Source: Mycobacterium gordonae
Lineage (GTDB): Bacteria; Actinomycetota; Actinomycetes; Mycobacteriales; Mycobacteriaceae
DNA length: 64,000 nucleotides
Direction of reading: 5' to 3'
NCBI RefSeq assembly: GCF_002101675.1
Contig: NZ_LQOY01000022.1
Span: 1-64,000, forward strand
Below the pieces are notes generated by a model. That model saw nothing but the letters and a program-made list of their open reading frames with translations. It made no database searches and was not told the DNA's origin. This document shows, one piece after another, positions 46,007 to 55,338 of the stretch; position 1 is the stretch's first letter, and each line of letters starts with the position of its first letter. The translations under genes and the position numbers were made by a program.

Positions 46007-47182
46007 CTAGTCCGCCTGGCGGTGTGCCTCGTGTGCGCGTTGTAGCAGCGTCGCGAGTTCTTCGTCCTGCGTATTCTTCTTGCTGGATTTCGTTGACAGC
46101 GCGCTAATCTCGCGTTCCGCCTGCAGTAGCTCGGCATACGCCTTGGCCTGTTGTACCGGGTCCTGCGCGGAGGTCAGATACTCGAGCGCGTGGCGGCGGG
46201 CCCGGGTGACGGCGTTCTGTCTGCGTCCCCGCGGCGAAAACAACGACACGAGCGTCGTTATGAGCAGTACGGCGACGATCACCAATAGCGACACCGTGAT
46301 GCTCAGCTCCACGACCGGGACCGGCCTGCCGTGGTTGATGAACGGAAGGTTGTTGCCGTGCAACGCTTCCAGAATCAGCTTCACGCCGATGAAGCCCAAG
46401 ATCACGGCCAGGCCGTAGGTCAGGTAGACCAGCCGGTCCAGCAAATTGTCGATCAGGAAGTACAGCTGGCGAAGACCCAACAGGGAGAACGCGGTTGCCG
46501 CGAAAACCAGGTAGATGTTCTGGGTCAGACCGAACATAGCCGGCACCGAATCGAAGGCGAACAACAGGTCGGTGCCGCCGACGGCGATCATGACCAGCAG
46601 CAGGGGGGTCATGACCCGTCTGCCGTCCTCGACGACGAACAACGCGTCGCCGTTGTATTCCGTTGACGTATGCAGGAAGCGGTTAGCCAGCCGGATCACC
46701 ATGTTGTCGGCGTTATGGTCTTCTGTCTCAGCTGGTTTGGCGAGTTTGCCGGCCATGACCAGCAGCCCCACCCCGAACAGGTAGAAGACCGAGTTGAAAT
46801 TGTTGATCAGTGCACCGCCCAGGATGATGAAGACGGTACGTGCGATCAACGCGAAGGCAATGCCGAACAGCAGCACCTTCTGCTGGGCCACCCGTGGCAC
46901 TCCGAAACTGCTGATGATGACCAGGAATACGAAAAGGTTGTCCACCGACAGGGCTTCGTTGCTCAAGTAACCCGCGAAGTATTCGACTGCCATGTGCGGG
47001 CTGAACACCACGGCGACGCCGACACCGAAAAGTACCGCAATACCGATGTAGGTTGTCGACCAGATTGCGGCCTCGCGTAGCGTCGGCACGTGCGTCTTAC
47101 GTACCTGGAAGGCATAGTCGAACAGCATCAGGCAGGCGATCAGGATGATGGTGATGGCCCAGCCAAGTCCGGAAACACCCAT
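46007..47182 (-). CDS. TerC-family integral membrane protein (Rv2723 homologue)
   Basis: ATG 47182, with GAGAGGAAAA upstream, gives 391 residues and eight or nine membrane segments. The TerC acidic motifs in the membrane are complete: SNEALSVDNLFVFLVI and VGGTDLLFAFDSVPA. The last 75 residues are a charged cytoplasmic tail. TerC/Alx proteins export manganese or load it onto secreted enzymes. I looked for a yybP-ykoY manganese riboswitch in the upstream 300 bases and could not support one. Confidence 0.93.
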   Translation of the reverse strand: MGVSGLGWAITIILIACLMLFDYAFQVRKTHVPTLREAAIWSTTYIGIAVLFGVGVAVVFSPHMAVEYFAGYLSNEALSVDNLFVFLVIISSFGVPRVAQQKVLLFGIAFALIARTVFIILGGALINNFNSVFYLFGVGLLVMAGKLAKPAETEDHNADNMVIRLANRFLHTSTEYNGDALFVVEDGRRVMTPLLLVMIAVGGTDLLFAFDSVPAMFGLTQNIYLVFAATAFSLLGLRQLYFLIDNLLDRLVYLTYGLAVILGFIGVKLILEALHGNNLPFINHGRPVPVVELSITVSLLVIVAVLLITTLVSLFSPRGRRQNAVTRARRHALEYLTSAQDPVQQAKAYAELLQAEREISALSTKSSKKNTQDEELATLLQRAHEAHRQAD

Positions 47183-47484
47183 GCGTGCTGGTTTTCCTCT
47201 CGCGGGGTCGGCCGGCATGCCAGGCGGGATGTTGTCTCCGGCACGGTAACCCAACCGACGCCTACGGCGCAGCGCGGTTTCTCGCGACACGAGCGCGGCG
47301 CGGCATCAATTCGACATCGGCTCGGTATCCGTTTCCGCACTATGTACGATTTGACTTCGCATATCTCGTTCGCTAGAGCAAAGTTATGCGAGCCCGGCAG
47401 CGATGCGCATCGTGGCCGGGAAACGGCCCACGGCGGTGGATCCGCCTGCTTGCCAGGTGGGCAGGGCATCGGCTGGGAGGCTTG
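47183..47484. other. Divergent intergenic region between terC and the LGFP gene
   Basis: The 302 bases include a possible housekeeping promoter for the right-hand gene: TTGACT at 47351-47356, 17 bases, then TAGAGC at 47374-47379, whose last base departs from TANNNT. The open frame through the right half has no start signal better than the GGGAGG/GTG at 47485. No riboswitch or RNA gene was recognised. Confidence 0.35.
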
Positions 47485-49761
47485 GTGAACGGGCAGAGGG
47501 GTCAATTGAGCAAGTTGGTTGGACGTGCGCTGGCTGGCCTGACGGCCGCGGCGTTGACCACCGGGTTGGCCCTGGCGTTGCTGGCGCCTCCCGCGTCGGC
47601 GTCGCCCATCGGTGACGCCGAGGCGGCCATGATGGCCGCGTGGGACAAGGCGGGCGGCACCTCGTCCACGCTCGGCGCCAGGAAAGGCGACGTCTATCCC
47701 GTCGGTGACGGGTTCGCCCTGGACTTCGACGGCGGGAGGATGTACTTCACCCCCACCACCGGAGCCAGGTACATGTTCGGCCCGATTCTGGACAAATACG
47801 AGTCACTGGGCGGCCCGGCCAACAGTGACCTCGGGTTTCCGACCATCAATGAGGTCCCTGGACTGGCCGGACCCGACAGCCGGGTCAGTACTTTCGCGGC
47901 CAGCGACAACCCGGTGATTTTCTGGACGCCTGATCACGGCGCGTTCGTGGTCCGTGGGGCGCTCAACGCGGCATGGGACAAGCTCGGCAGCTCGGGCGGG
48001 GTGCTGGGAGCTCCGACCGGGGACGAAACCTACGACGGAGAGGTCGCGACTCAGAAATTCACCGGCGGGGAGGTGTCCTGGAACCGCAAGACCAAGGAGT
48101 TCACCACCAACCCACCGGCGCTGGCCGACCAGCTCAAGGGCTTGCAGATAGCGATCGATCCCACGGCCGCCATCAATATGGCCTGGCGTGCCGCCGGGGG
48201 TGCGAATGGTCCATTGGGTGCCAAGAAGGGCGGCCCGAATCCGATCGGTGGCGACGGCATCGTTCAGGAGTTCAACGGCGGCAAGATCTTTTTCAGCCCG
48301 GCGACCGGCGCCAACGCCGTCGAGGGCCCGATTCTGCAGAAATACGAGTCACTGGGCGGACCGGTCAGCAGCGACCTGGGCTTCCCGATCGCCAACGAGG
48401 CCGACGGGGGCATCACTCCGGCCAGCCGGATCGCGACCTTCTCGGCTGCCGACAAACCGGTGATCTTCTGGACTCCCGACCACGGCGCGTTCGTCGTGCG
48501 CGGGGCGATGAAGGCTGCCTGGGACAAACTCAAGGGGGCCACGGGCAAGCTCGGCGCGCCCGTTGGCGACCAGACGGTGGACGGCGACGTGGTATCGCAG
48601 AAATTCACCGGCGGCAAGGTCTCGTGGAATCGCGCGAAGAACGCCTTCACCACTGATCCCGCCAACCTCGCGCCGCTGTTGTCCGGCCTGCAGGTGTCGG
48701 GGCAGAACCAGCCCAGCACGTCCGCCTCGCCGCCCCCGGGCAAGAAGTTCACCTTCCACTGGTGGTGGTTGGCGGCCGCGGTGCCGGTGCTGCTGCTCGT
48801 CTTGATGTCCGTATTGGTGGTGTTCGGGCTGCGGCGCCGTCGCGCCGGCCGCGAGCTGGCGGCCTACAACCGCCGCCCCCACGACGTGGCCGAGGACTTC
48901 GGGCCCGGCCCCGAGGATCGCTGGTCGCACGATGACGCCGACTACGGCTCCGAGCGGTTCCCGCCCGTCGAGCACCACCCCGAAGATCATGAGGTGCCGG
49001 AGTACGGCTCCACAGGGCGGGTGAGTTGGTCCAGAGCCGGCGGGGCTGCGGTCGATCACGATGAGCACGACGAGGCCGCATATGCCGACGACTACGCGCC
49101 GCGCGCCGACGAAGACGCCGAGTTCGACGAGTACGAGGAGGTCGACGACTTCCACGACTTCAACGACGACGAAGACCCCGACGCGGTGGACACCACGCCC
49201 ACGCCCATCGTGACGCGCGGCGCGTTCGGCCAGCTCGTCGAGGGTGAGCCCGAGGTTGCGGAAACGATCCCGCCGGAATCCTTCGCCGCGGAGGCCTCGG
49301 TGCCGCACACTCAGCGGCCTGTGGAGCCGGACGTCGAGGTTCCCGAAGCTCACGCCGAACACGAGTTCCCGGACATCTTCTACCCACGCGGAGGCCCCGC
49401 GGAAGAAGAGGAGGTGCCCCACGCGCCGGCCCCGGATGCGGGCGAGACGCCCGAGCCCAGGAAGGGGCGGCACGCCGCCGCGGACGACCCGGGCTACGCT
49501 CCGGCCGCGGCGGAGGCGGCGTATGCGGCGGCGCCGCAGGCCGCAGCTTCTATGGCGGGCGGCGCGGCAGTGCGCCCCACCATCCACCTGCCGCTAGACG
49601 ATGACCCGTACCGGGCTCCGGACGGCTACCCGATCAAGGCCAGTGCCCGGTTCGGCCTGTACTACACGCCCGACAGCGCGCTGTATCACGACACGCTGGC
49701 CGAGATCTGGTTCGCCAACGAGGCCGTCGCGCAGGCCAACGGTTTCGTCAGGGCCGACTGA
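47485..49761 (+). CDS. LGFP-repeat envelope protein with one membrane segment (Rv2721c homologue)
   Basis: GTG 47485, with GGGAGG upstream, gives 758 residues. A Sec-type signal peptide (about 1-40, ending PASASP) leads to an outer region of about 380 residues built from LGFP-type repeats. Its two halves echo each other: DKYESLGGPANSDLGFP against QKYESLGGPVSSDLGFP, and VIFWTPDHGAFVVRGA in both. A membrane segment follows at about 430-452, then a 300-residue acidic cytoplasmic tail rich in Asp, Glu and Pro. LGFP repeats bind the arabinogalactan/peptidoglycan layer. Partner unknown. Confidence 0.9.
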   Translation: MNGQRGQLSKLVGRALAGLTAAALTTGLALALLAPPASASPIGDAEAAMMAAWDKAGGTSSTLGARKGDVYPVGDGFALDFDGGRMYFTPTTGARYMFGPILDKYESLGGPANSDLGFPTINEVPGLAGPDSRVSTFAASDNPVIFWTPDHGAFVVRGALNAAWDKLGSSGGVLGAPTGDETYDGEVATQKFTGGEVSWNRKTKEFTTNPPALADQLKGLQIAIDPTAAINMAWRAAGGANGPLGAKKGGPNPIGGDGIVQEFNGGKIFFSPATGANAVEGPILQKYESLGGPVSSDLGFPIANEADGGITPASRIATFSAADKPVIFWTPDHGAFVVRGAMKAAWDKLKGATGKLGAPVGDQTVDGDVVSQKFTGGKVSWNRAKNAFTTDPANLAPLLSGLQVSGQNQPSTSASPPPGKKFTFHWWWLAAAVPVLLLVLMSVLVVFGLRRRRAGRELAAYNRRPHDVAEDFGPGPEDRWSHDDADYGSERFPPVEHHPEDHEVPEYGSTGRVSWSRAGGAAVDHDEHDEAAYADDYAPRADEDAEFDEYEEVDDFHDFNDDEDPDAVDTTPTPIVTRGAFGQLVEGEPEVAETIPPESFAAEASVPHTQRPVEPDVEVPEAHAEHEFPDIFYPRGGPAEEEEVPHAPAPDAGETPEPRKGRHAAADDPGYAPAAAEAAYAAAPQAAASMAGGAAVRPTIHLPLDDDPYRAPDGYPIKASARFGLYYTPDSALYHDTLAEIWFANEAVAQANGFVRAD

Positions 49762-49773
49762 GGGTCGGCGGCG

Positions 49774-50463
49774 CTAGACCTTGCGGATGACGGTGACGAC
49801 CTTCCCGAGCACGGTGGCGTCGTTTCCGGGTATCGGATCGAATGCCGGGTTGTGCGGCATCAGCCACACTTGACCGCCTGCCCGCTTGAAAGTCTTGACC
49901 GTGGCCTCACCGTCGATCATGGCCGCGACGATATCGCCGTTGTCCGCGACGTTCTGCTGACGTATCACTACCCAGTCGCCGTCGCAGATGGCGGCTTCCA
50001 CCATCGAGTCGCCGACGACCTTGAGAAGGAACAGCGTCCCCTCGCCGACCAGCTCACGCGGTAGCGGGAAAACGTCCTCGACGGCCTCCTCGGCGAGGAT
50101 CGGACCACCGGCGGCGATGCGGCCCAGCACCGGCACGAAGGTGGGTTCTGGCAACGCGTCCGAGCCGGCCACATCGGTGGCGGGCGGTGTCACCACATCG
50201 TCGGCCGCCCGCACGTCGACGGCCCGCGGTCGGTTGGCGTCTCGGCGCAGATAGCCCTTGCGTTCCAAGGTCCGCAGCTGGTGTGCCACCGAGGATGTCG
50301 ACGTCAGGCCGACGGCGTCACCGATCTCTCGGATGCTCGGCGGATAGCCGCGGGTGGTCACCGACGCGCGGATGACTTCCAGGATGGTGCGCTGCCTTTC
50401 GGTCAGCGTGGGGTCGACGGCGTGCAATCGGTTGTCCGCTGGAGGATCGTTGCTGTCGCTCAT
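49774..50463 (-). CDS. lexA: SOS repressor LexA
   Basis: ATG 50463 gives 229 residues. The N-terminal winged helix ([20 protein letters not shown], then [14 protein letters not shown]) binds SOS boxes. The self-cleavage site is A118-G119, and the catalytic pair is S153 and K190, all intact. The sequence is nearly that of Rv2720 except for a divergent first 15 residues. A TACATT hexamer seven bases upstream suggests a leaderless start. It should repress recA, its own gene and others in the window. Confidence 0.97.
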   Translation of the reverse strand: MSDSNDPPADNRLHAVDPTLTERQRTILEVIRASVTTRGYPPSIREIGDAVGLTSTSSVAHQLRTLERKGYLRRDANRPRAVDVRAADDVVTPPATDVAGSDALPEPTFVPVLGRIAAGGPILAEEAVEDVFPLPRELVGEGTLFLLKVVGDSMVEAAICDGDWVVIRQQNVADNGDIVAAMIDGEATVKTFKRAGGQVWLMPHNPAFDPIPGNDATVLGKVVTVIRKV

Positions 50464-50495
50464 GCCACTGAATGTAACCGCACCCGACCGAAGAA

Positions 50496-50511
50496 TCAAA
50501 CATGTGTTCGA
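50496..50511. promoter_or_regulatory. SOS box of lexA
   Basis: On the minus strand TCGAACACATGTTTGA fits TCGAAC-N4-GTTCGA with one mismatch and, from memory, equals the M. tuberculosis lexA box. It lies 32 bases before the lexA start. Confidence 0.9.
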
Positions 50512-50633
50512 CACGCGTGTCGTGCCCGCCCTCGTGCGCCACCTATCGGCCCGGAACTGCGAAATCACAAGTGTGTAACTTCCGGGTCGATCGGGTATCC
50601 GAAATTCATCCAGCTGGTTGCACCGACAAAACC

Positions 50634-50656
50634 TTGTCGGTGGTGAGGTCTACCGT
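50634..50656 (+). promoter_or_regulatory. RecA-NDp/PafBC-type promoter of chiZ
   Basis: TTGTCGGTG, eight bases, then TACCGT fits TTGTCRGTG-N8-TANNNT exactly and shares its first nine bases with the recA copy at 31116. It lies about 100 bases before the chiZ start. Confidence 0.8.
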
Positions 50657-50685
50657 TTTGCTCGTACGACACGCGTCGCTCAGAT

Positions 50686-50731
50686 GTTCGATATCGAACA
50701 AGTGAGCGACTAGGGTCGAACACACGAGCGA
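50686..50731. promoter_or_regulatory. Palindrome and two SOS-like repeats in the chiZ leader
   Basis: GTTCGATATCGAAC (50686-50699) is a perfect palindrome. Its right half begins TCGAAC-AAGT-GAGCGA (50694-50709), which repeats as TCGAAC-ACAC-GAGCGA at 50716-50731. Each repeat has one perfect LexA half-site and one with two mismatches to GTTCGA. They lie downstream of the predicted transcription start, where a repressor could act as a roadblock. Confidence 0.6.
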
Positions 50732-50757
50732 TATTTCGTCGACCGGAGGCAACCGAC

Positions 50758-51264
50758 ATGACAATCAGCTACGCGGGCCCGCAGCGCACCTGGAACGCGC
50801 AGAGGCTGGTGAACAGGCCTGCCAACAGGCCTATCGACGAGTCGCCCGCTCACCGCGCGGGGCAGCTCCGGTCGAGCAGGCCTGGTCCGACGCGCCCGGC
50901 CGGCGCGCCGTTGCGCTACCACGGCACCGGCGTCGCAATGTCGACGGCGTCGCACCGCCGGCGTCCGGTCTCCGCGCTGACCACGGTGGGACTGGCCCTG
51001 CTGGCCGGCGTCATCACGCTGTGGCTCGGGCTGATGGCCAATTTCGGCAGCGTGCTGAACGACGAACCCGCTGACGCATCGGCGAAGGTGCCCGCGGCAC
51101 TCGCCGTGGTGCGAGTGGAACCGGGCGAGTCGTTGCAGCAGCTGGCTACCCGGGTCGCGCCCGGTGCGCCGGTTCACGACGTCGTCGAACGCATCCGCAA
51201 CCTCAACGCGTTGGACTCCAACTCGGTGTCCGCCGGCCAAACCCTTATCGCTCCGATCGGGTGA
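50758..51264 (+). CDS. chiZ: LysM-domain cell-division-linked protein ChiZ (Rv2719c homologue)
   Basis: The 168-residue product starts at ATG 50758 with GGAGG upstream. A basic, disordered cytoplasmic part (1-65) leads to one membrane segment at about 72-95 (VSALTTVGLALLAGVITLWL), then an outer LysM domain at about 118-168 (VRVEPGESLQQLATRVAPG). The M. tuberculosis protein is a damage-induced cell-wall hydrolase-linked protein that interacts with division proteins and causes filamentation. Damage inducibility agrees with the promoter motif here. Confidence 0.92.
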   Translation: MTISYAGPQRTWNAQRLVNRPANRPIDESPAHRAGQLRSSRPGPTRPAGAPLRYHGTGVAMSTASHRRRPVSALTTVGLALLAGVITLWLGLMANFGSVLNDEPADASAKVPAALAVVRVEPGESLQQLATRVAPGAPVHDVVERIRNLNALDSNSVSAGQTLIAPIG

Positions 51265-51425
51265 ACCGCGCCGTGCGGGCCGAATACCGCTCTGCGTCAA
51301 CGCTCTCGGCCGTGGTGATCGGCTGGTGAACCGATCGTGCCAGCGCTCGCCACACCGGGAGTTGCACAGGTACTCTCGTGGGGGTTCTGCGGAACCTGGA
51401 CGTCAGGTACGGCAAAGGAGCGGCT

Positions 51426-51887
51426 ATGCACTGCCCGTTCTGCCGTCATCCCGATTCCCGGGTGATCGACTCGCGGGAAACCGACGAAGGCCAGGCCATC
51501 CGCCGCCGCCGGTCGTGTCCCGAGTGCGGACGCAGATTCACCACCGTGGAAACGGCCGTGCTGGCCGTGGTCAAGCGCAGTGGCGTCACCGAACCCTTCA
51601 GCCGGGAAAAGGTGATCAGTGGCGTGCGCCGGGCCTGCCAGGGCCGCCAGGTCGACGACGATGCGCTGAACCTGCTGGCCCAGCAGGTGGAAGACTCGGT
51701 GCGCGCCGCAGGGCCGGAGGTGCCGAGCAACGAGGTCGGGCTGGCCATCCTGGGTCCGTTGCGGGACCTCGACGAGGTGGCGTACCTGCGCTTCGCTTCG
51801 GTGTACCGGTCGTTTTCGTCAGCCGACGACTTCGAGCGGGAGATCGAAGCCCTGCGCGCCCATCGCAACGTGTCGACGCCGGGCTGA
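51426..51887 (+). CDS. nrdR: Transcriptional repressor NrdR
   Basis: ATG 51426, with AAAGGAG upstream, gives 153 residues. The zinc ribbon has CPFC and CPEC pairs in the first 40 residues ([22 protein letters not shown]), and an ATP-cone domain covers about 49-140. NrdR represses ribonucleotide reductase genes when dATP is high. It is Rv2718c. It follows chiZ after 161 bases on the same strand. Confidence 0.97.
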   Translation: MHCPFCRHPDSRVIDSRETDEGQAIRRRRSCPECGRRFTTVETAVLAVVKRSGVTEPFSREKVISGVRRACQGRQVDDDALNLLAQQVEDSVRAAGPEVPSNEVGLAILGPLRDLDEVAYLRFASVYRSFSSADDFEREIEALRAHRNVSTPG

Positions 51888-51896
51888 GCGGGGCCC

Positions 51897-51902
51897 TAGG
51901 CT
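51897..51902 (+). promoter_or_regulatory. Predicted -10 element of the nitrobindin-like gene (leaderless type)
   Basis: TAGGCT, then six bases, then ATG 51909; no ribosome-binding site is present. Confidence 0.55.
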
Positions 51903-51908
51903 CGCTAC

Positions 51909-52394
51909 ATGCCGACAGACCTACACCCCGATCTGGAAGAGTTGGCGCCGCTGCTGGGCACCTGGACCGGAAAGGGAGCGGGGGAGTACCCCACCATCCA
52001 GCCGTTCGAGTACTTCGAGGAAATTGCTCTCACCCACGTGGGTAAGCCGTTTCTGGTCTACGCGAAAAAGACCAAGGCGGCCTCCGACGGCAGACCGCTG
52101 CACGCCGAATTGGGTTACCTGCGCGTGCCCCAGCAGGGGAAGGTCGAATTCGTCCTTGCCCATCCGAGCGGAATCGCAGAGATCGAACTCGGCACGTACG
52201 CGGTGGCCGATGGCGTCGTCGAGCTGGAGTTGGCGACCAGCGAAATCGGGCTGACCCCGACCGCCAAAGAAGTGACGTCACTGAGCCGTTCCTTCCGGAT
52301 CGACGGTGATGAGCTCTCCTACTCGCTGCGCATGGGTGCCGTCGGGCAGCCCGAGCAGCATCACGTGGCCGCGGTGTTGCACCGCGCACACTGA
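51909..52394 (+). CDS. Nitrobindin-like heme-binding beta-barrel protein (Rv2717c homologue)
   Basis: This 161-residue protein has the fatty-acid-binding-protein-like barrel of the nitrobindin/THAP4 family. The signature LLGTWTGKGAGEYPTI is followed by PFEYFEEI, and HPSGIAEIELGTY lies mid-chain; a His near the end (HHVAAVLHR) is a candidate heme ligand. Rv2717c has a known barrel structure. A role in handling nitric oxide or peroxynitrite is likely from the family. It converges on the PhzF gene with three bases between stops. Confidence 0.9.
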   Translation: MPTDLHPDLEELAPLLGTWTGKGAGEYPTIQPFEYFEEIALTHVGKPFLVYAKKTKAASDGRPLHAELGYLRVPQQGKVEFVLAHPSGIAEIELGTYAVADGVVELELATSEIGLTPTAKEVTSLSRSFRIDGDELSYSLRMGAVGQPEQHHVAAVLHRAH

Positions 52395-52397
52395 ACG

Positions 52398-53084
52398 TCA
52401 GTCCAGCTGTCGCACACCGTCTTCGGATACCCGGCCGGCGACCCGTACCCAACCGTCCGCGCTCCATGTGGTTTGGATCAGCGATCCGTGTCCCTGAGTG
52501 ATCAGGAGGTCCCGGCTCAGGTATTCGGTGATGCGCACCGCCGCCGAGCCGGTAGCCTGGTCTTCGGCCACACCCAGATTCGGCGCGAACATCCGGCTGC
52601 GGATCGACCCGGTGGCCTTATCCGACCACGCCCACAAATAGTGCGCGACGTCGTCGGGAAAATCGGTGGGATCGGCCCGCAACACCGCCTCCGGTGAGTC
52701 CAGGTCGTGAATTGCGAACTCCGGCGCCCACTCCGCGGGCGCGCTGATCGCGGTGAGGTCCTCGGAATAACTCACCCGGACGAGACCCGCGGGCACCTGC
52801 AGCGTGTTGATCGGAGTTCCGCGCCGTCGCAACCACCACGACGCTCCGACGCTCGGGTGCCCGGCGAATGGCAACTGGGTGCGTGGGGTGTAGATGGCCG
52901 CGTGCGCGGTCGTTGCGCCCGCACCGGGCAGATCGACGAAAATGGTTTCGCTGTAACCCAATTCGTGGGCGATTTGCTGCCGGTCGCTGGGGTCGACCAC
53001 GCTGGCGTCCACCACACCCAGCGCATTGCCGAAGTTTCCGTCCGCGTCGGTGAACACCCGCAACACGGTGACGTCGATGTTCAT
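52398..53084 (-). CDS. PhzF-family isomerase/epimerase-like protein (Rv2716 homologue)
   Basis: ATG 53084 gives 228 residues, the Rv2716 length. The PhzF/DapF-like fold is seen in [20 protein letters not shown] at the N-terminus and [13 protein letters not shown] mid-chain; [13 protein letters not shown] closes the second lobe. It is shorter than typical PhzF (about 280). Reaction unknown. The frame extends far upstream, but a leaderless-type -10 at 53091-53096 supports ATG 53084. Confidence 0.88.
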   Translation of the reverse strand: MNIDVTVLRVFTDADGNFGNALGVVDASVVDPSDRQQIAHELGYSETIFVDLPGAGATTAHAAIYTPRTQLPFAGHPSVGASWWLRRRGTPINTLQVPAGLVRVSYSEDLTAISAPAEWAPEFAIHDLDSPEAVLRADPTDFPDDVAHYLWAWSDKATGSIRSRMFAPNLGVAEDQATGSAAVRITEYLSRDLLITQGHGSLIQTTWSADGWVRVAGRVSEDGVRQLD

Positions 53085-53090
53085 GGCCCG

Positions 53091-53096
53091 ACCATA
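53091..53096 (-). promoter_or_regulatory. Predicted -10 element of the PhzF-family gene (leaderless type)
   Basis: On the minus strand TATGGT is followed by six bases and then ATG 53084. Confidence 0.55.
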
Positions 53097-53107
53097 CGAC
53101 GGACAGG

Positions 53108-54133
53108 TCAGGTGGCGCTGCGCTCGTCGGCTCCCATGGCGTTCAGAACGGCGACCCGGGTGTCGGTGGGCCCGGATACGGTGCGCTCGCCGCCGCCGCT
53201 GCGCAGCAGTTCCCGAAGGGCGGCCTGGTCGTACTCGGGTGGCTTGGTGGTGTCGATGAACCGCTGGACGATGTCGAGGAACCTGGCGGGGTCGTCGTGG
53301 AAGGGGAAATGGGCGGAGTCTTCGAAGATTTCGAGTCTGGATCCAGGCATCGCGGCATGCGCCATGTGCGCGTGCCGGACAGGAATCACCGAGTCTTTCT
53401 GGCCCCAGATGATCTGCACCGGAATGGCTTCGGTCAAATAACATCGGTCGAGCATCGTGACGATCTGGCCACGCCAGTCCACCACCGCACGCAGTGTGCG
53501 GGTGAACGCCGAGGACGCTGTGGGCTCCGGCAGGTCGTTCAGGATGCGCAGCATATTGGGCAGATCCCGGCCAATGGCGGTGGACCCGAGTGCGAGTCCG
53601 GCCAACTGGCCCAGCAATTGCACCGCCGGCAGCACCATCGGCAGTCGGAGCAGAGCCAGTGCCTCGGCGCCCATCGGCAACGACGCGAACCGCAACGCGA
53701 CGTTGACGTCCTTGGTGACGCCGCCCGCGCCGACCAGGATCAGCCGGTCGACCAGATGCGGGAATTGGTAAGCGAATTGCATCGCGACACCGCCGCCGAG
53801 CGAATGACCGATGATGGTCACCCGCTCGATGTCCAGCACGCTGAGCAGGTCGCGCATTCCGTTCGCGTAGGCGGCGGTGGAGTAGTCGGCGCGCGGCTTG
53901 TCGGACTTACCGTGGCCCAGCAGGTCCGGGGCGATGACGGTGAATCGCTGTGCCAGCTTGGCGTGCACGCCGGTCCAGGTGGTCGAGTTGTCGCCGATGC
54001 CATGGATCAGCAGGATCGCCGGACCGGATCCCGCGATCCGGAACGCCCGCTTGTAGCCGTGAATGGTGCGGTACTGCAGCGACGGGGATGTCACTTCCCG
54101 CACCGGGCGGAGATTGCGCGTCCGCTCGGTCAT
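53108..54133 (-). CDS. Alpha/beta-fold hydrolase (Rv2715 homologue)
   Basis: The 341-residue product has the oxyanion-loop [13 protein letters not shown], the nucleophile elbow GHSLGGG, the acid region [10 protein letters not shown] and a late His in [12 protein letters not shown], so the Ser-Asp-His triad is complete. A cap domain of about 60 residues lies between strands 6 and 7. The substrate is unknown; ester or C-C bond hydrolases are the closest types. It follows the PAC2 gene on the same strand after 44 bases. Confidence 0.92.
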   Translation of the reverse strand: MTERTRNLRPVREVTSPSLQYRTIHGYKRAFRIAGSGPAILLIHGIGDNSTTWTGVHAKLAQRFTVIAPDLLGHGKSDKPRADYSTAAYANGMRDLLSVLDIERVTIIGHSLGGGVAMQFAYQFPHLVDRLILVGAGGVTKDVNVALRFASLPMGAEALALLRLPMVLPAVQLLGQLAGLALGSTAIGRDLPNMLRILNDLPEPTASSAFTRTLRAVVDWRGQIVTMLDRCYLTEAIPVQIIWGQKDSVIPVRHAHMAHAAMPGSRLEIFEDSAHFPFHDDPARFLDIVQRFIDTTKPPEYDQAALRELLRSGGGERTVSGPTDTRVAVLNAMGADERSAT

Positions 54134-54177
54134 GTCGGCAACCTCGTTGTCGGGCCGGGTAGGCGTGTCGGAAGCGG

Positions 54178-55158
54178 TTACTTCGGGTTGTCGTCGTCGT
54201 CGAACTTCTTCTCAGCCTGCTGAGCCAGAAACCGCTCGAACTCGGCGCCAAGCTCATCGCCGCTCGGCAGATCCTCGTCGTTCGTCAGTAAGGATCTGTT
54301 CTCCTGAGCGTCAATGAACGCATCGTACTGGCGCTCGAGTGCGGCCACCACTTGAGCGACTTCCGCACTGCCCTGAACCTGTTCGTCGATCTTGGCCCGA
54401 ATCTCGGTGGCCGCTTCGGTGAGCGCTGTGAGCGGCAACTCCAGCGATCCGGTCTTGGCGACCTGCTCGAGCAGCGCCTGGGCGGCGGCCGGATAGTCGG
54501 TCTGGGTCAGGTAATGCGGGACGTGCACCGTGAACCCGACCACCTCGTGGCCGTGCTGTGCCATGCGGTACTCGAGCAGGTTGGAAGCGCTACCGGGAAC
54601 CTGGATTTCGGAGATCCACGGTTGAAACTCCGCGATCAGGGCTGCGTTGTTGGAGTGTGCGGTCATCGTGACGGGCCGGGTGTGCGGAACGGCCATCGGT
54701 ACCGTGCCCAGTCCGATGGTCTGTCGCACTCCCAGTGATTCGGCGAGCAGTCGCACCGCGGTGATGAAGCGCTCCCACTTGAGGTCTGGCTCCATGCCGG
54801 CCAACAGCAGAAACGGCGTGCCGACGGTGTCGCGCAGCGCGTAGAGGCTCAGCTCCGGGTCGTCGTACTGGGTGAAGTGATCGGTCTTGAACGTCATCAG
54901 CGGCCGGCGTGAGCGGTAGTCCAGCAGTTCGTCGATGGCGAACGACGCGACCAGTTCGGTGTCCAGCGCCGCCCTGAGGTGACGCGATGCCAGGCGAATC
55001 GCGTGACCGGCATCGGAGAAGCCTTCCAAGGCGTGTACCAACACCGGACCGCGGCCGTCGGACGTGGACAACACAGGCGCCGGAAACTCCAGCTCGTACA
55101 TGCCTGGTTGTCCTGGCTGGTATTCCTGTGCCTCTTCGGGGTCGTAGTGATCGGACAT
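54178..55158 (-). CDS. PAC2-family protein (Rv2714 homologue)
   Basis: The 326-residue product belongs to the PAC2 (proteasome assembly chaperone 2-like) family: PVLVHALEGFSDAGHAIRLA, then ELVASFAIDELLDYRSRRPL, and GLGTVPMAVPHTRP mid-chain. The last 70 residues are acidic and helical, ending in an Asp-rich tail. Rv2714 has a solved structure but no settled function. GAGGAGG lies before ATG 55158. Confidence 0.92.
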   Translation of the reverse strand: MSDHYDPEEAQEYQPGQPGMYELEFPAPVLSTSDGRGPVLVHALEGFSDAGHAIRLASRHLRAALDTELVASFAIDELLDYRSRRPLMTFKTDHFTQYDDPELSLYALRDTVGTPFLLLAGMEPDLKWERFITAVRLLAESLGVRQTIGLGTVPMAVPHTRPVTMTAHSNNAALIAEFQPWISEIQVPGSASNLLEYRMAQHGHEVVGFTVHVPHYLTQTDYPAAAQALLEQVAKTGSLELPLTALTEAATEIRAKIDEQVQGSAEVAQVVAALERQYDAFIDAQENRSLLTNDEDLPSGDELGAEFERFLAQQAEKKFDDDDNPK

Positions 55159-55338
55159 TGGTGCTGCCTCCTCTCCGATTCTCGTAACGCCTCTCTAGGG
55201 TGCCCTGTCGAGTGTCGCTCAATCGATCGGGCTCTCCATTATCGACGACTCGAGCCCTTTTGCCGCACTTCGTATCAACCCACCGGGCAGACTTTCTATT
55301 CGCTTGTCGCAGCATCCGGTCGGGCATGATGGGTCTCG

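Noticed and set aside
47183..47484. Manganese (yybP-ykoY) riboswitch upstream of the TerC gene
   Set aside because: I could not find the paired stems and conserved loops of that element by eye.
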